A stretch of 64,000 nt of DNA from Streptomyces sp. SLBN-31 (GTDB lineage Bacteria; Actinomycetota; Actinomycetes; Streptomycetales; Streptomycetaceae): positions 1,054,001 through 1,118,000 of the forward strand of contig NZ_VFNC01000002.1 in NCBI RefSeq assembly GCF_006715395.1, given 5' to 3'. The notes under the pieces are model-generated. The model made no database searches and had not been told where the DNA came from. It saw only the letters and a list, made by a program, of their open reading frames with translations. Shown here piece after piece: positions 15,761-23,358 of this stretch. A program made the position numbers and the translations under genes. Numbering within the stretch: position 1 is the stretch's first letter; every line of letters starts with the position of its first letter.

Positions 15761-17002
15761 TCAGGCAGGAAGGTGGATCTTGCCGCGCTCGGGCATCGCC
15801 GAGCCGATGCCGGGCAGCTCCCGGCCGGGCAGCAGGCTGTGCCAGTACAGCCACTCGAAGGCGAGCTTGCCGAGATGGGCGGCGTGCGACTCCTTCATCA
15901 GCGGCAGGCCCACCGGGCCGGGGAAGTGGCCGGGCAGTGGCTCGGTGTCGTAGTTGAAGTCGATCAGCAGGGCCCTGTGGAAGCCGGTCTCCACGAAGCA
16001 GTTGGCGTGCCCGTCGAAGGAGCCGTCCAGGGGCTGGCCGGCGAGGAAGCGGCCGATGTTGCGCACCAGCACCTCGCCCTCGAAATGGGCCACCGAACCG
16101 GCCTTGGAGGCCGACAGCCCGGCCGCGTCACCGATGGCGAACACCTCGGGCCGGTCGGGAAGTTGCAGGGTGTGCGGGTCGACCGGCACGAAGCCCAGCT
16201 CGTCGCCCAGGCCGGGCGAGCGCTCGACGTACTCGGCACCGCCGTGCAGCGGCACGACGACGGCCAGGTCGAAGGGCACCTCCCGTTCGTCGTACGACAC
16301 CAGCCGGCCGCCCTTGCCGTCGACCTCGCCGAGCGTGAACTCGGTGACCAGCTCGATGCCCTTGCGCTCCAGCAGTCCGCTGAGCGCCTTGGCCGCGACC
16401 GGCTTGGTGAACGCCCCGTCCAGCGGGGTGGCGTACGTCAGCTCGACGCGGTCCCTGATGCCGCGGCGCTGGAAGTACCAGTCGGCGAGGAAGGCGAACT
16501 CCAGGGGTGCGACCGGGCACTTGACCGGCATGTCCGCCACGTCGACGACGACACGGCCGCCCTCGAAGCGCTCCAGCGCGTGGTGCAGGCCGACGGCGCC
16601 CGGCAGGTCGTAGAAGGTGAGGACGTTCTCGCCCCAGCCGGGGCCGGTCAGCCCCTCGGTCTCCTCCGGGAGCAGCCGGGCGCCGGTGGCGACCACGAGG
16701 ACGTCGTAGGCGATCCAGCCGCCGACCGCGAAGTACACCGTCCGCGCGTCGAGATCGACCCGGTCGATGCGGGCCCGCCGGTAGTCGACGCCGTCGTGCA
16801 GCTGGTGCGGCCGGGAGCGGACCAGGGCGTGCGGCTGGGCGAGCCCGAACGGCACGAACAGCAGTCCCGGCTGGTAGACGTGGCTGTCGTCCTGGTCGAC
16901 GACCGTGATCCGCAGTTCACTCTCGTCGTACGCGCGGCGCAGCCGGTTGGCGGTCATGGTGCCCGCGGTGCCGCTTCCGAGAATCACGATGTGTTTACCC
17001 AT
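15761..17002 (-). CDS. SQR-like FAD/NAD(P) oxidoreductase
   Basis: A 413-residue two-dinucleotide-fold flavoprotein of the sulfide:quinone oxidoreductase/flavocytochrome c group. The FAD motif is HIVILGSGTAGTMTANRL, the second glycine-rich region is VLVVATGARLLPEE, and the late FAD motif VFAIGDAAGLSASKAGSVAH is complete. A cysteine stands in MPVKCPVAPLEFAF, the position of a catalytic Cys in SQR, and another in HANCFVETGF. The protein has an amphipathic C-terminus (LAFEWLYWHSLL) suited to membrane contact. It heads the operon with TusE and DsrE, so it probably oxidises sulfide to a persulfide passed along that chain. Confidence 0.87.
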   Translation of the reverse strand: MGKHIVILGSGTAGTMTANRLRRAYDESELRITVVDQDDSHVYQPGLLFVPFGLAQPHALVRSRPHQLHDGVDYRRARIDRVDLDARTVYFAVGGWIAYDVLVVATGARLLPEETEGLTGPGWGENVLTFYDLPGAVGLHHALERFEGGRVVVDVADMPVKCPVAPLEFAFLADWYFQRRGIRDRVELTYATPLDGAFTKPVAAKALSGLLERKGIELVTEFTLGEVDGKGGRLVSYDEREVPFDLAVVVPLHGGAEYVERSPGLGDELGFVPVDPHTLQLPDRPEVFAIGDAAGLSASKAGSVAHFEGEVLVRNIGRFLAGQPLDGSFDGHANCFVETGFHRALLIDFNYDTEPLPGHFPGPVGLPLMKESHAAHLGKLAFEWLYWHSLLPGRELPGIGSAMPERGKIHLPA

Positions 17003-17053
17003 GTCTCCACGGTCGTGCGGGAGATCGGGCCGGGGCAGGGGCCGATGGTCCCC

Positions 17054-17077
17054 CCACGGGTACCCACCGGGGTATAC
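17054..17077. promoter_or_regulatory. CsoR/CstR-like operator between the SQR operon and osmC
   Basis: TACCC-ACCG-GGGTA (17061-17074) is a perfect 5-4-5 dyad inside a longer CCCC/GGGG-rich patch that also contains GGGTACCC and GTATAC. This matches the look of CsoR-family operators (ATACCC...GGGTAT). It lies 59 bases upstream of the SQR-like ATG, in the divergent promoter region. No CsoR or CstR gene is in the window. Confidence 0.5.
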
Positions 17078-17249
17078 GTTGCGGCTCTTGCGACCGGGGC
17101 GCTCGACGGCGGACGGGACGCGTGACCGCGCCTCGGCCGCTCCGCCAGGGCCGAACGGCCCCCTCGGCACCCGGTCGGCCCGCTGTCCGCGCCGCGTCCG
17201 CGCGTTGCACTGAATGAGGACAGCGGGCACGGCACCGAGGAGGCAGGTC

Positions 17250-17699
17250 ATGGCAGGAATCGCGCCGGAGACGTCCACGACAGTTCCCGTGCGGGACTTC
17301 GGGCACGTCATCGACGTCACCCATGTCGACGGGGACGCCTACGCCGTCGACGTCCGCGACCACCGCCTCCTGGTCGACCAGCCGCTGGACGCGGGCGGGA
17401 CCGACACCGCGCCGACCCCGACCGAACTGTTCGCCGCTTCCCTGGCCACCTGCGTCGCCTTCTACGCGGGGCGCTTCCTGCACCGGCACGGACTGGCGCA
17501 GACCGGGCTGCGGGTGCGGGCCGAGTTCACGATGGCGCCCGACCGGCCGGCCCGGGTCGACGCCGTACGCATCGTCGTGTCCCCGCCGCCGGGGCTGCCC
17601 CCGGAACGGCTGCCCGCGCTGTCGGCCGTCGTCTCGCACTGCACCGTCCACAACACCCTGCGGCAGCCGCCCGAGATCGCCATCAAGGTGGTGCCGTGA
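17250..17699 (+). CDS. OsmC/Ohr-family thiol peroxidase-like protein
   Basis: A 149-residue OsmC-fold protein. Both conserved cysteines appear: LATCVAFYAGRFL (about residue 69) and VVSHCTVHNTL (about 131), which together reduce hydroperoxides or act on persulfides in this family. The start is ATG 17250, six bases after GAGGAGG. It is divergent from the sulfur-relay operon and overlaps or nearly abuts the following nitroreductase, suggesting both directions respond to sulfur or oxidative stress. Assignment to OsmC versus YhfA-like subgroup is not possible by eye. Confidence 0.87.
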   Translation: MAGIAPETSTTVPVRDFGHVIDVTHVDGDAYAVDVRDHRLLVDQPLDAGGTDTAPTPTELFAASLATCVAFYAGRFLHRHGLAQTGLRVRAEFTMAPDRPARVDAVRIVVSPPPGLPPERLPALSAVVSHCTVHNTLRQPPEIAIKVVP

Positions 17700-17761
17700 G
17701 CGCGTCCGCCGAGTACCGGCCGGTGGCGCCGGGCCCCGCGCCGCGAGGAGGTGAGCCTGCC

Positions 17762-18169
17762 GTGCCCTTTCCCCGGCTGCTGAGCCGCCGGCTGCGCGGC
17801 AGCGTCAACAGGACGACCCTGCACCTCGCCGGTCACCTCGCCTTCGCCGACCTCGAACACGTCGGCCGCCGCACCGGCACCGTGCGCCACACACCGCTGC
17901 GCGCGTTCCGTACGGGGGACACGGTCGTGGTCGGCATCAACTTCGGTCGTGAATCGGACTGGTTGCGCAACATCCGCGCATCCGGCGGTGGCCGGATGCG
18001 GCTGGGCGGCCAGTGGCTGACGCTCGGCGCTCCGCGGATCGTGCCCGTCAAGAAGGGCGTACGGGACATGCCGTGGCTGTTCGGCGCCGCGCTGCGCTAC
18101 GTGGTGCGGACGAAGGAGTGCGTGGAACTGCCCGTGGTCGGCGAGGAGGGATCGGAACCACCGCCATGA
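17762..18169 (+). CDS. Deazaflavin (F420)-dependent nitroreductase-family protein
   Basis: A 135-residue split-barrel protein of the Ddn family: NRTTLHLAGHLAFADLEHVG, then RRTGTVRHTPLRAF, VVVGINFGRESDWLRNIRAS and the C-terminal PWLFGAALRYV. The GRRTG and SDWLRN motifs are the usual phosphate and F420-binding parts. I chose GTG 17762, which follows the strong GGAGGTGA ribosome site and gives the normal family N-terminus; a GTG at 17696 overlapping the osmC stop would add 22 residues. Likely reduces quinones or other electrophiles with F420H2. Confidence 0.83.
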   Translation: MPFPRLLSRRLRGSVNRTTLHLAGHLAFADLEHVGRRTGTVRHTPLRAFRTGDTVVVGINFGRESDWLRNIRASGGGRMRLGGQWLTLGAPRIVPVKKGVRDMPWLFGAALRYVVRTKECVELPVVGEEGSEPPP

Positions 18170-18537
18170 TCACCGTCGCCGCCCTGCTCCAACTCCTCAT
18201 CCTCGCGGGGGCCTTGTACGACACGGCCCGCCTGCTGGGACACTCCGCGGCTCCCCCCGGTGCCGCGCGCTCCCGACGCCGCCGCGCGGCACTGGAGACC
18301 ACCGAGCGACGGCTCGTCGAGCGACGGCTGCGCGGCCGGATCGACGCGGTCGCCTACCGAGAGGCGATGCACGCGCTCGCGGAGGGGCGTCGGGCGAGGG
18401 TGCGGTGGCGGGCGCCGGTGTGGCGGCATCCGCACGCCGGGGCCGGACGCACGCCGGTGGGGCGGCACCCGCTGGCGGAAGGGCGGCGAGCACCGGCACG
18501 GAGGCATCCGCGCACTGAAGGCCGCGACGGACACTGA
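18166..18537 (+). CDS. Small membrane protein with SHOCT-like motif and repetitive tail
   Basis: A 123-residue protein whose ATG overlaps the preceding stop (ATGA). One N-terminal membrane helix (MITVAALLQLLILAGALYDT) is followed by a basic linker and a short amphipathic helix, RLVERRLRGRIDAVAYREAM, that resembles the SHOCT (short C-terminal) domain. The last 40 residues are Arg/His/Ala/Pro-rich and arise from imperfect repeats in the DNA, so the true end of the ancestral gene may have been earlier. Function unknown; probably an accessory of the osmC/nitroreductase unit. Confidence 0.6.
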   Translation: MITVAALLQLLILAGALYDTARLLGHSAAPPGAARSRRRRAALETTERRLVERRLRGRIDAVAYREAMHALAEGRRARVRWRAPVWRHPHAGAGRTPVGRHPLAEGRRAPARRHPRTEGRDGH

Positions 18538-18610
18538 TCCGGCGATGCCCGCACGCCGAGGCCGGACACACGCCGGTCCGGCGACGCCCGCTCGCGCAGG
18601 GGGCGCGGCC
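18431..18610 (+). repeat. Imperfect direct repeat, about 60 bases, 119 bases apart
   Basis: Bases from 18431 and from 18550 are close copies: both begin CGCACGCCG, continue GGCCGGAC and CACGCCGGT, then a diverged GGCG(A/G)C(G/A)CCCGCT segment. The first copy is inside the tail of the SHOCT-like gene, the second just downstream of its stop. A local duplication probably extended the open frame. Confidence 0.6.
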
Positions 18611-19141
18611 GGAGGCGGACCGGGCCCGCCTTGTCCTGCTGCCCATGACTGAGACCGGCGTGCGGCCTGCGCAGCAGGGCGGGAACGGCGGCGCGCGCGA
18701 GGTTGGCCACGCCCATGACGTCCAATGGGATGCGACAGCCGGTTGGCGCGGGGGCCGCGACCGGCACCGCGCACCCTGCCTCGACCCGCCTTCGCGCGCC
18801 GCAGCCTACGGGAATGCAGGCCGCGCCTCGTAACCTGCCGTGACACCGCCCGCGGTGGCCCCCACCGCGTGTCAAGGGACCGACCGGCCCCGGCTCCGGG
18901 TCGCTCGCCTCTCCTGCATCCGTGGTCGCAGACATGATCATTGGAGTAGGCGCGGACGCCGGACCCGGTACTGCAAGGGGCTCCCCCGTCCCCTCGGTGA
19001 AGGCGTCCGTGCCAGGGGGACGGCCGCTCGCCGGACCTCGGTAGCGAGTGGGTCGTCCACCGGGTCCCTGGCCGGGCGGTCCGTTCCCCGTCGGGGCTCA
19101 CCCGGCGGCGGGGACCGTGCGTCTCCCCCGGGCGCGCCCCG
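18538..19141. other. Gene-poor stretch with a repeat copy and a possible SDR remnant
   Basis: About 600 bases without a convincing gene between the SHOCT-like gene and the DUF574 methyltransferase (both ends point inward). It holds the second copy of the direct repeat (18550-18610) and, on the minus strand around 18670-18735, the peptide LDVMGVANLARAAVPALL. No tRNA or strong terminator was seen; several GC-rich short hairpins are present. Confidence 0.5.
18660..18740 (-). pseudogene. Possible fragment of a short-chain dehydrogenase
   Basis: The minus-strand reading LDVMGVANLARAAVPALLRR looks like the helix alpha4 region of short-chain dehydrogenases (N-x-x-G-V-x-x-x-x-x-A-x-x-P). Nothing on either side continues the fold: no glycine-rich nucleotide motif and no YxxxK. 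It may be a small remnant of a lost gene, or chance. Confidence 0.3.
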
Positions 19142-19954
19142 TCAAGCGTTCTTGCGGCCGACTCCCGCGTACACCCAGTACTCGCAGGGGTTGTCCGGGA
19201 CCTGGTCCCGCGGATCCGGCCGCCACAGCGGGACGTGGACGAGGCCGGGTTCGGCCAGGTCGAAGCCGTCGAAGAAGCCGAGGATCTCGTCGTGGGAGCG
19301 GGTGGCGACCTGCGAGGTGGCCCGGGAGTTGTACAGCTGCGTCACCGCGGCGGCCGTTCGCGGGCGGTCCTGGTTCGTGGCGTGGGACAGGGCCAGCCAG
19401 CCGCCCTCGGGCAGCGCGTCCCGGTAGGCGGCGACGATGCCGGCCGGGTCCTCCTCGGGCGTGACGAAGTGCAGGATCGCGACCATCAGCACCGCGACCG
19501 GCTGGTCGAAGTCGATCAGCTTGCGCAGCTGGGGCGCGGACAGGACGTCGGCCGGGCGGCGTATGTCGGCGTCGACGATGTCGGCGTCCGGGTTGTCCGC
19601 CAGCAGTGAGGTGCTGTGGGCGATGGCCACGGGGTCCTTGTCGACGTAGACCACGCGGGCCCCGGGGCTGGCCGCCTGGGCCACCTCGTGCACGTTGCCC
19701 TGGGTCGGGATGCCCGAGCCGAGGTCGATGAACTGCCGCACCCCTTCTCCGACGAGGTGGCGCACGGCCCGGCCGAGGAAGGCGCGGTTGGCCCGGGCGA
19801 GCATGCGCACCTGGGGATCGATGGCCGTGACGGCCGCGACCGCCTCCCGGTCGATGGCGAAATTGTGCTCTCCGCCCAGCATCGCGTCGTACATGCGCGC
19901 GACACTGGCCCTGTCGGAATCGGTCACCGGTGGTCCTGCACTGTCGGACACCAC
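19142..19954 (-). CDS. DUF574-type SAM-dependent methyltransferase
   Basis: A 270-residue member of the SAM_MeTrfase (formerly DUF574) family, numerous in Streptomyces and without a known substrate. Typical features: ARMYDAMLGGEHNFAIDREA near the start, RANRAFLGRAVRHLV, the SAM motif IDLGSGIPTQGNVHE, VVYVDKDPVA and the late LGFFDGFDLAEPGLVHV. GTG 19954 follows AGAGG; a second GTG is adjacent. It is divergent from a SpoIIE phosphatase gene. A clear paralogue lies at 23359-24165, on the other flank of the same signalling cluster. Confidence 0.88.
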   Translation of the reverse strand: MVSDSAGPPVTDSDRASVARMYDAMLGGEHNFAIDREAVAAVTAIDPQVRMLARANRAFLGRAVRHLVGEGVRQFIDLGSGIPTQGNVHEVAQAASPGARVVYVDKDPVAIAHSTSLLADNPDADIVDADIRRPADVLSAPQLRKLIDFDQPVAVLMVAILHFVTPEEDPAGIVAAYRDALPEGGWLALSHATNQDRPRTAAAVTQLYNSRATSQVATRSHDEILGFFDGFDLAEPGLVHVPLWRPDPRDQVPDNPCEYWVYAGVGRKNA

Positions 19955-19996
19955 AACATCCTCTCGGATCAGGGCTCTTGACGTCCCATCATATAG

Positions 19997-21433
19997 TTGC
20001 TGTCGACGCGCGGTGATCCGTTGTCACAGCCGCGCGGCCGGCCCCCCACCCGGAAAGGCACGACCCTGCGGAACGAACCGCGCAGCTCCGCCGACGACAC
20101 CCCCGCCGTCCTGCCGTCGCCCCGCCGGTCGGCCTTCTCTCCTGCGGCGGACGCCATCGGCTCCGAACTCGACCTGCGCTTGACGGGCAGTCATGTCGTA
20201 CACGCCCTGACACCCGGGTTCTGCGACGCCGCGTCCGTGTACCTGCTGGAGCGCTGGCGGCGCGAGGAGAGCGCGTACGCCGTCGCCGACCCGCCCCAGC
20301 GGGAGGCCCGTCGGCTGGCGGTGCGCGTGGGCACGGACGCGCCCGAGACCTGGGAGGGCGTGCTGCCGGTCGGCGAGGTGATCGTCTTCCCGCGCGGGAC
20401 GCCGTACGCCCGTGCCCTCACCGACGGGCATGCGCAACTGCTGGACACCGTCGACGCGCACACGTCCGAGCGGCTGAAGGCCTCGGCGGACGGCGACGAG
20501 CGCATCCACCGGCTGCTGCAGGTGGGGTCCTTCCTGGTGGTGCCGCTGCGGTTGCGCAGCGACGCGATCGGTTTCGTGGCCTGCACCCGCGGCCCGGAGC
20601 GCGGGCCGTTCACCACCGCGGACGTGGCGGCCGTGGAGTCGCTGGCCGCCCGAGCCGCCGTAGCGCTCGACAACGCGCGCCGCTACGAGCGCGAGCGCCG
20701 CACCGCCCTGGCCATCCGCAACAGTCTGCTGCCCGGCGCGGTCCAGGAGGTCGAGGGCTGCCGCATCGCCCACGGCTCGCTGCCGGCCGGGCAGGGCACG
20801 GTCATCGGCGGCGACTGGTCCGACGTGCTGCGGCGGCCGGGCGAGCGGGTCAGTCTGATCGTCGGGGACGCGATGGGGCACGGCCCGGAGTCCGCGGTCG
20901 CGATGATCCAGCTGCGCACCGCGGTCCGCACTCTGGCGGGCCTGGACATCCCCGCCGCGGAACTCATACGACGCCTGGACGCCCTCGCCAGCGAAACCCC
21001 GGGCGCCTCCTTCGCGACCTGCATCTACGCCGAGTGGGACGCGCGTCTGCGCACCTGCACCCTGGTGGGCGCCGGGCACCCTCCCCCACTGCTGCGCGGC
21101 GCGGACGGCCGGACCGCGCCGGTGCAACTCGTCGGCGCCGGCCTGCCCCTCGGGCTGGGCGCCGGCAGTTACGAGCCGACCGTGCTGGAGGTGGCGCAGC
21201 CCAGCGTGCTGGTCCTCTACAGCGACGGCCTGGTGGAATCCCGCGAGGACGACATCGACCACGGGATCGCACGGCTGGCCGGTGCCGTGGACGAGGCCGC
21301 GCTCGCGCCGCCGGGCGCCGTCGACGACGTACTGTCCGCCGTGTGCCGGCAGTTGCTGCACGCCCCCACCGGCCCGGGCGGCGGCGACGACCGCACTCTG
21401 CTGCTCGCCGAGCTGACGCCCGCGAAGGACTGA
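19997..21433 (+). CDS. GAF-domain PP2C/SpoIIE serine phosphatase
   Basis: A protein of up to 478 residues with a GAF sensor (about residues 60-230, including LQVGSFLVVPLRLRSDAIGF) and a SpoIIE-type PP2C domain: IRNSLLPGAVQEVEGCRIAH, the metal-binding VIGGDWSDVL, VGDAMGHGPESAVAMIQLRT, VGAGHPPPLL and LVLYSDGLVESR. Such RsbU-like enzymes dephosphorylate anti-anti-sigma factors, opposing RsbW-type kinases like the one encoded next door at 21446. The N-terminus is doubtful: TTG 19997 lacks a clear ribosome site, and the conserved part begins about 50 residues later. Confidence 0.87.
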   Translation: MLSTRGDPLSQPRGRPPTRKGTTLRNEPRSSADDTPAVLPSPRRSAFSPAADAIGSELDLRLTGSHVVHALTPGFCDAASVYLLERWRREESAYAVADPPQREARRLAVRVGTDAPETWEGVLPVGEVIVFPRGTPYARALTDGHAQLLDTVDAHTSERLKASADGDERIHRLLQVGSFLVVPLRLRSDAIGFVACTRGPERGPFTTADVAAVESLAARAAVALDNARRYERERRTALAIRNSLLPGAVQEVEGCRIAHGSLPAGQGTVIGGDWSDVLRRPGERVSLIVGDAMGHGPESAVAMIQLRTAVRTLAGLDIPAAELIRRLDALASETPGASFATCIYAEWDARLRTCTLVGAGHPPPLLRGADGRTAPVQLVGAGLPLGLGAGSYEPTVLEVAQPSVLVLYSDGLVESREDDIDHGIARLAGAVDEAALAPPGAVDDVLSAVCRQLLHAPTGPGGGDDRTLLLAELTPAKD

Positions 21434-21445
21434 CACCGCGCGCCT

Positions 21446-22006
21446 TCAGGCCGTCAGGTTCGCCCACACGGCGTTGCCGCCGGTGAGTCTGGAGCGGTCC
21501 ACCCCCCAGGCGTCGGCGAGCTGTTCGACCAGGAGCAGCCCGCGTCCGCCCTCGTCCTCGGGGCCCGCCTCGCGGAGCGGCAGTTCGCTGCCCGAGTAGT
21601 CGTGGTCGTGCACCTCCAGGCGCAGGCACACGTCGCTGACGAAGCCGATGCCGCACAGGATCCGCGCGCTGAGCGTGTGGCGCACGGCGTTGGTGGCCAG
21701 TTCGGACAGCAGCAGCACCGCGTCCTCGCTCAGCGCGGCCGGCAGCCGCCAGGCGGTGAGGCGGGCGCCGATGGAGCGGCGGGCCACTCTCACGCTGGAG
21801 CGGTGGGCGGGCAGCTCGAGCCAGTGCGTACGGTCGGGGTTCGCCACGTCTAACAGCTGCGGTGACGATGTCAGGTGGGGGGACACGGTGTTGGCCTTCC
21901 GTGGGGCGGGCGGCAGCCAGGCGCGGGGGACGCCTCGAACGTCGGAGCACGTCAACTCGGCTTGAGGTGGGCAGGGTTGACGGACCGCGCTCGCGTTCGG
22001 CGGCAC
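21446..22006 (-). CDS. RsbW-like ATP-binding regulatory protein
   Basis: A 186-residue protein with a GHKL ATPase domain in its C-terminal two thirds: VARRSIGARLTAWRL, the N box LLSELATNAVRHTLSA, LRLEVHDHD and GGRGLLLVEQLADAWGV. The first 60 residues are proline-rich and low in predicted structure; the real start may be an internal one. It converges on the SpoIIE phosphatase gene and diverges from an XRE/DUF397 pair. ATPase, XRE and DUF397 genes form the conserved signalling set found at whiJ- and abaA-like loci in Streptomyces. Confidence 0.85.
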   Translation of the reverse strand: MPPNASAVRQPCPPQAELTCSDVRGVPRAWLPPAPRKANTVSPHLTSSPQLLDVANPDRTHWLELPAHRSSVRVARRSIGARLTAWRLPAALSEDAVLLLSELATNAVRHTLSARILCGIGFVSDVCLRLEVHDHDYSGSELPLREAGPEDEGGRGLLLVEQLADAWGVDRSRLTGGNAVWANLTA

Positions 22007-22150
22007 GGTTCACACAAGTAACTATGATCGCACCCAAGTTCAACCTGCAACAGACCTGCTGATAATTTCAGCGGGCCGGTATCGGTCTGGTGAGGTTCAT
22101 CAAGTCACTGTCAGACTCGGACGGGTGACAGACCCTCAGGAGGTAAGGGC

Positions 22151-23023
22151 GTGAGCGAAGGCCGTCAGGGCACGGGTGGCAACAGTGCCCCCACCGTGCT
22201 GCGCATGATCCTCGGCCGTCGGCTGCAGGAGCGTCGGCAGGGTGCGGGCGTCTCACTGGAGGCGGCCGCCAAGGCGCTGCGCGTCACGCCCCTCACCATC
22301 CGCCGCCTGGAGAAGGCGGAGGTGGGGCTGCGCCCCCTGTACGTGGAGCTGCTGCTGCAGGCGTACGGGGCCGACCGGCAGGAGATCGACGAGTTCGTCG
22401 TCCTCGCCGAGCGGGCCAACGAGCCCGGTTGGTGGCACACCTACCGCGATGTGCTGCCCAGTTGGTTCAGCGCCTACGTGAGCCTGGAGACGGGTGCCAG
22501 GACGCTGCGCACCTACGAGCCGCACTACGTCACCGGACTGCTGCAGACGCCCGCGTACGCGCGCGGGGTGCTCGGCGGCGGCTTCCCGAACGACAGCGAC
22601 GAGGACCTCGACCGGCGTGTGGACCTGCGGCTGCGCCGGCAGAGCCTGCTGGAGAGAGCCGACGCGCCCACGCTGTGGGTGGTGATGGAGGAGGCCGTGC
22701 TGCACCGGGTGGTGGGCGGCCCAGAGGTGATGCGGGAGCAGATCGAGCGGTTACTGGAGGTCTCGGAGCTGGCGCACGTCAGCGTCGACGTCGTGCCGTT
22801 CACCGCGGGCGCCCATGTCGGGGCGTGCGCGCCGTTCACCTACTTCCGCTTCGAGGCCCCGGAGCTGCCGGACATCGTCTACACCGAGGTCCTCTCGGGC
22901 GCGATGTACCTGGACCAGCGCTCCGACGTCGTGGCGCATCTCGAGGCGCACAACCGCATGTCCCTGCTGACCTCGGACTCCGACAGCAGGGCACTCCTGA
23001 ACCGCATGCGCAAGGAGTACTAA
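22151..23023 (+). CDS. XRE-family regulator with DUF5753 domain (WhiJ-like)
   Basis: A 290-residue regulator with an N-terminal helix-turn-helix (LGRRLQERRQGAGVSLEAAA, then LRVTPLTIRRLEKAEVGLRP) and a long C-terminal DUF5753 domain (ERANEPGWWHTYRD, YEPHYVTGLLQTPAYARGVL, VVMEEAVLHRVVGG). This is the layout of WhiJ-type developmental regulators. GTG 22151 has AGGAGGT upstream. Its stop overlaps by one base the start of a DUF397 gene, the usual partner that modulates DNA binding. An imperfect dyad CTGTCA-N12-TGACAG (22108-22131) lies just upstream and may be its own operator. Confidence 0.9.
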   Translation: MSEGRQGTGGNSAPTVLRMILGRRLQERRQGAGVSLEAAAKALRVTPLTIRRLEKAEVGLRPLYVELLLQAYGADRQEIDEFVVLAERANEPGWWHTYRDVLPSWFSAYVSLETGARTLRTYEPHYVTGLLQTPAYARGVLGGGFPNDSDEDLDRRVDLRLRRQSLLERADAPTLWVVMEEAVLHRVVGGPEVMREQIERLLEVSELAHVSVDVVPFTAGAHVGACAPFTYFRFEAPELPDIVYTEVLSGAMYLDQRSDVVAHLEAHNRMSLLTSDSDSRALLNRMRKEY

Positions 23024-23274
23024 TGAGCTTCATCGACTGTCACGTGTACAACGGCATGCCCGCGTCGGACCTCGGCGAGCAGGGCTGGGAGTCGCCCTGG
23101 AGCGGCCCCAACGGCGGACAGTGCGTGCAGACGAAGCAGCTGGCCGACGGCCGCGTGGCCCTGCGCCAGTCGACCGACCCGGCCGGGCCCGCCCTCATCT
23201 ACACCCCGGAGGAGATCGCCGCGTTCGTCGCCGGCGTCAAGCGGGGCCTGGCCGACCATCTGGCCACCGGCTGA
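23023..23274 (+). CDS. DUF397 protein, partner of the XRE regulator
   Basis: An 83-residue DUF397 protein: WESPWSGPNGGQCVQTKQLA (the family form is W.kSs.S..ngg.CVEva), VALRQSTDPAGPALIYTPEE and the closing IAAFVAGVKRGL helix. DUF397 proteins work with XRE/DUF5753 regulators as antagonists or co-regulators of development and antibiotic production. The ATG uses the last A of the XRE stop codon (TAATG), so the two are translated together. Confidence 0.92.
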   Translation: MSFIDCHVYNGMPASDLGEQGWESPWSGPNGGQCVQTKQLADGRVALRQSTDPAGPALIYTPEEIAAFVAGVKRGLADHLATG

Positions 23275-23358
23275 CCGAGAACCCCAGCGGGAAGGACCCG
23301 TGCCGGCCCTGGCCGCGACCTGCCCGACACCCCCACGATCACCACCGAAAGGGACAGG

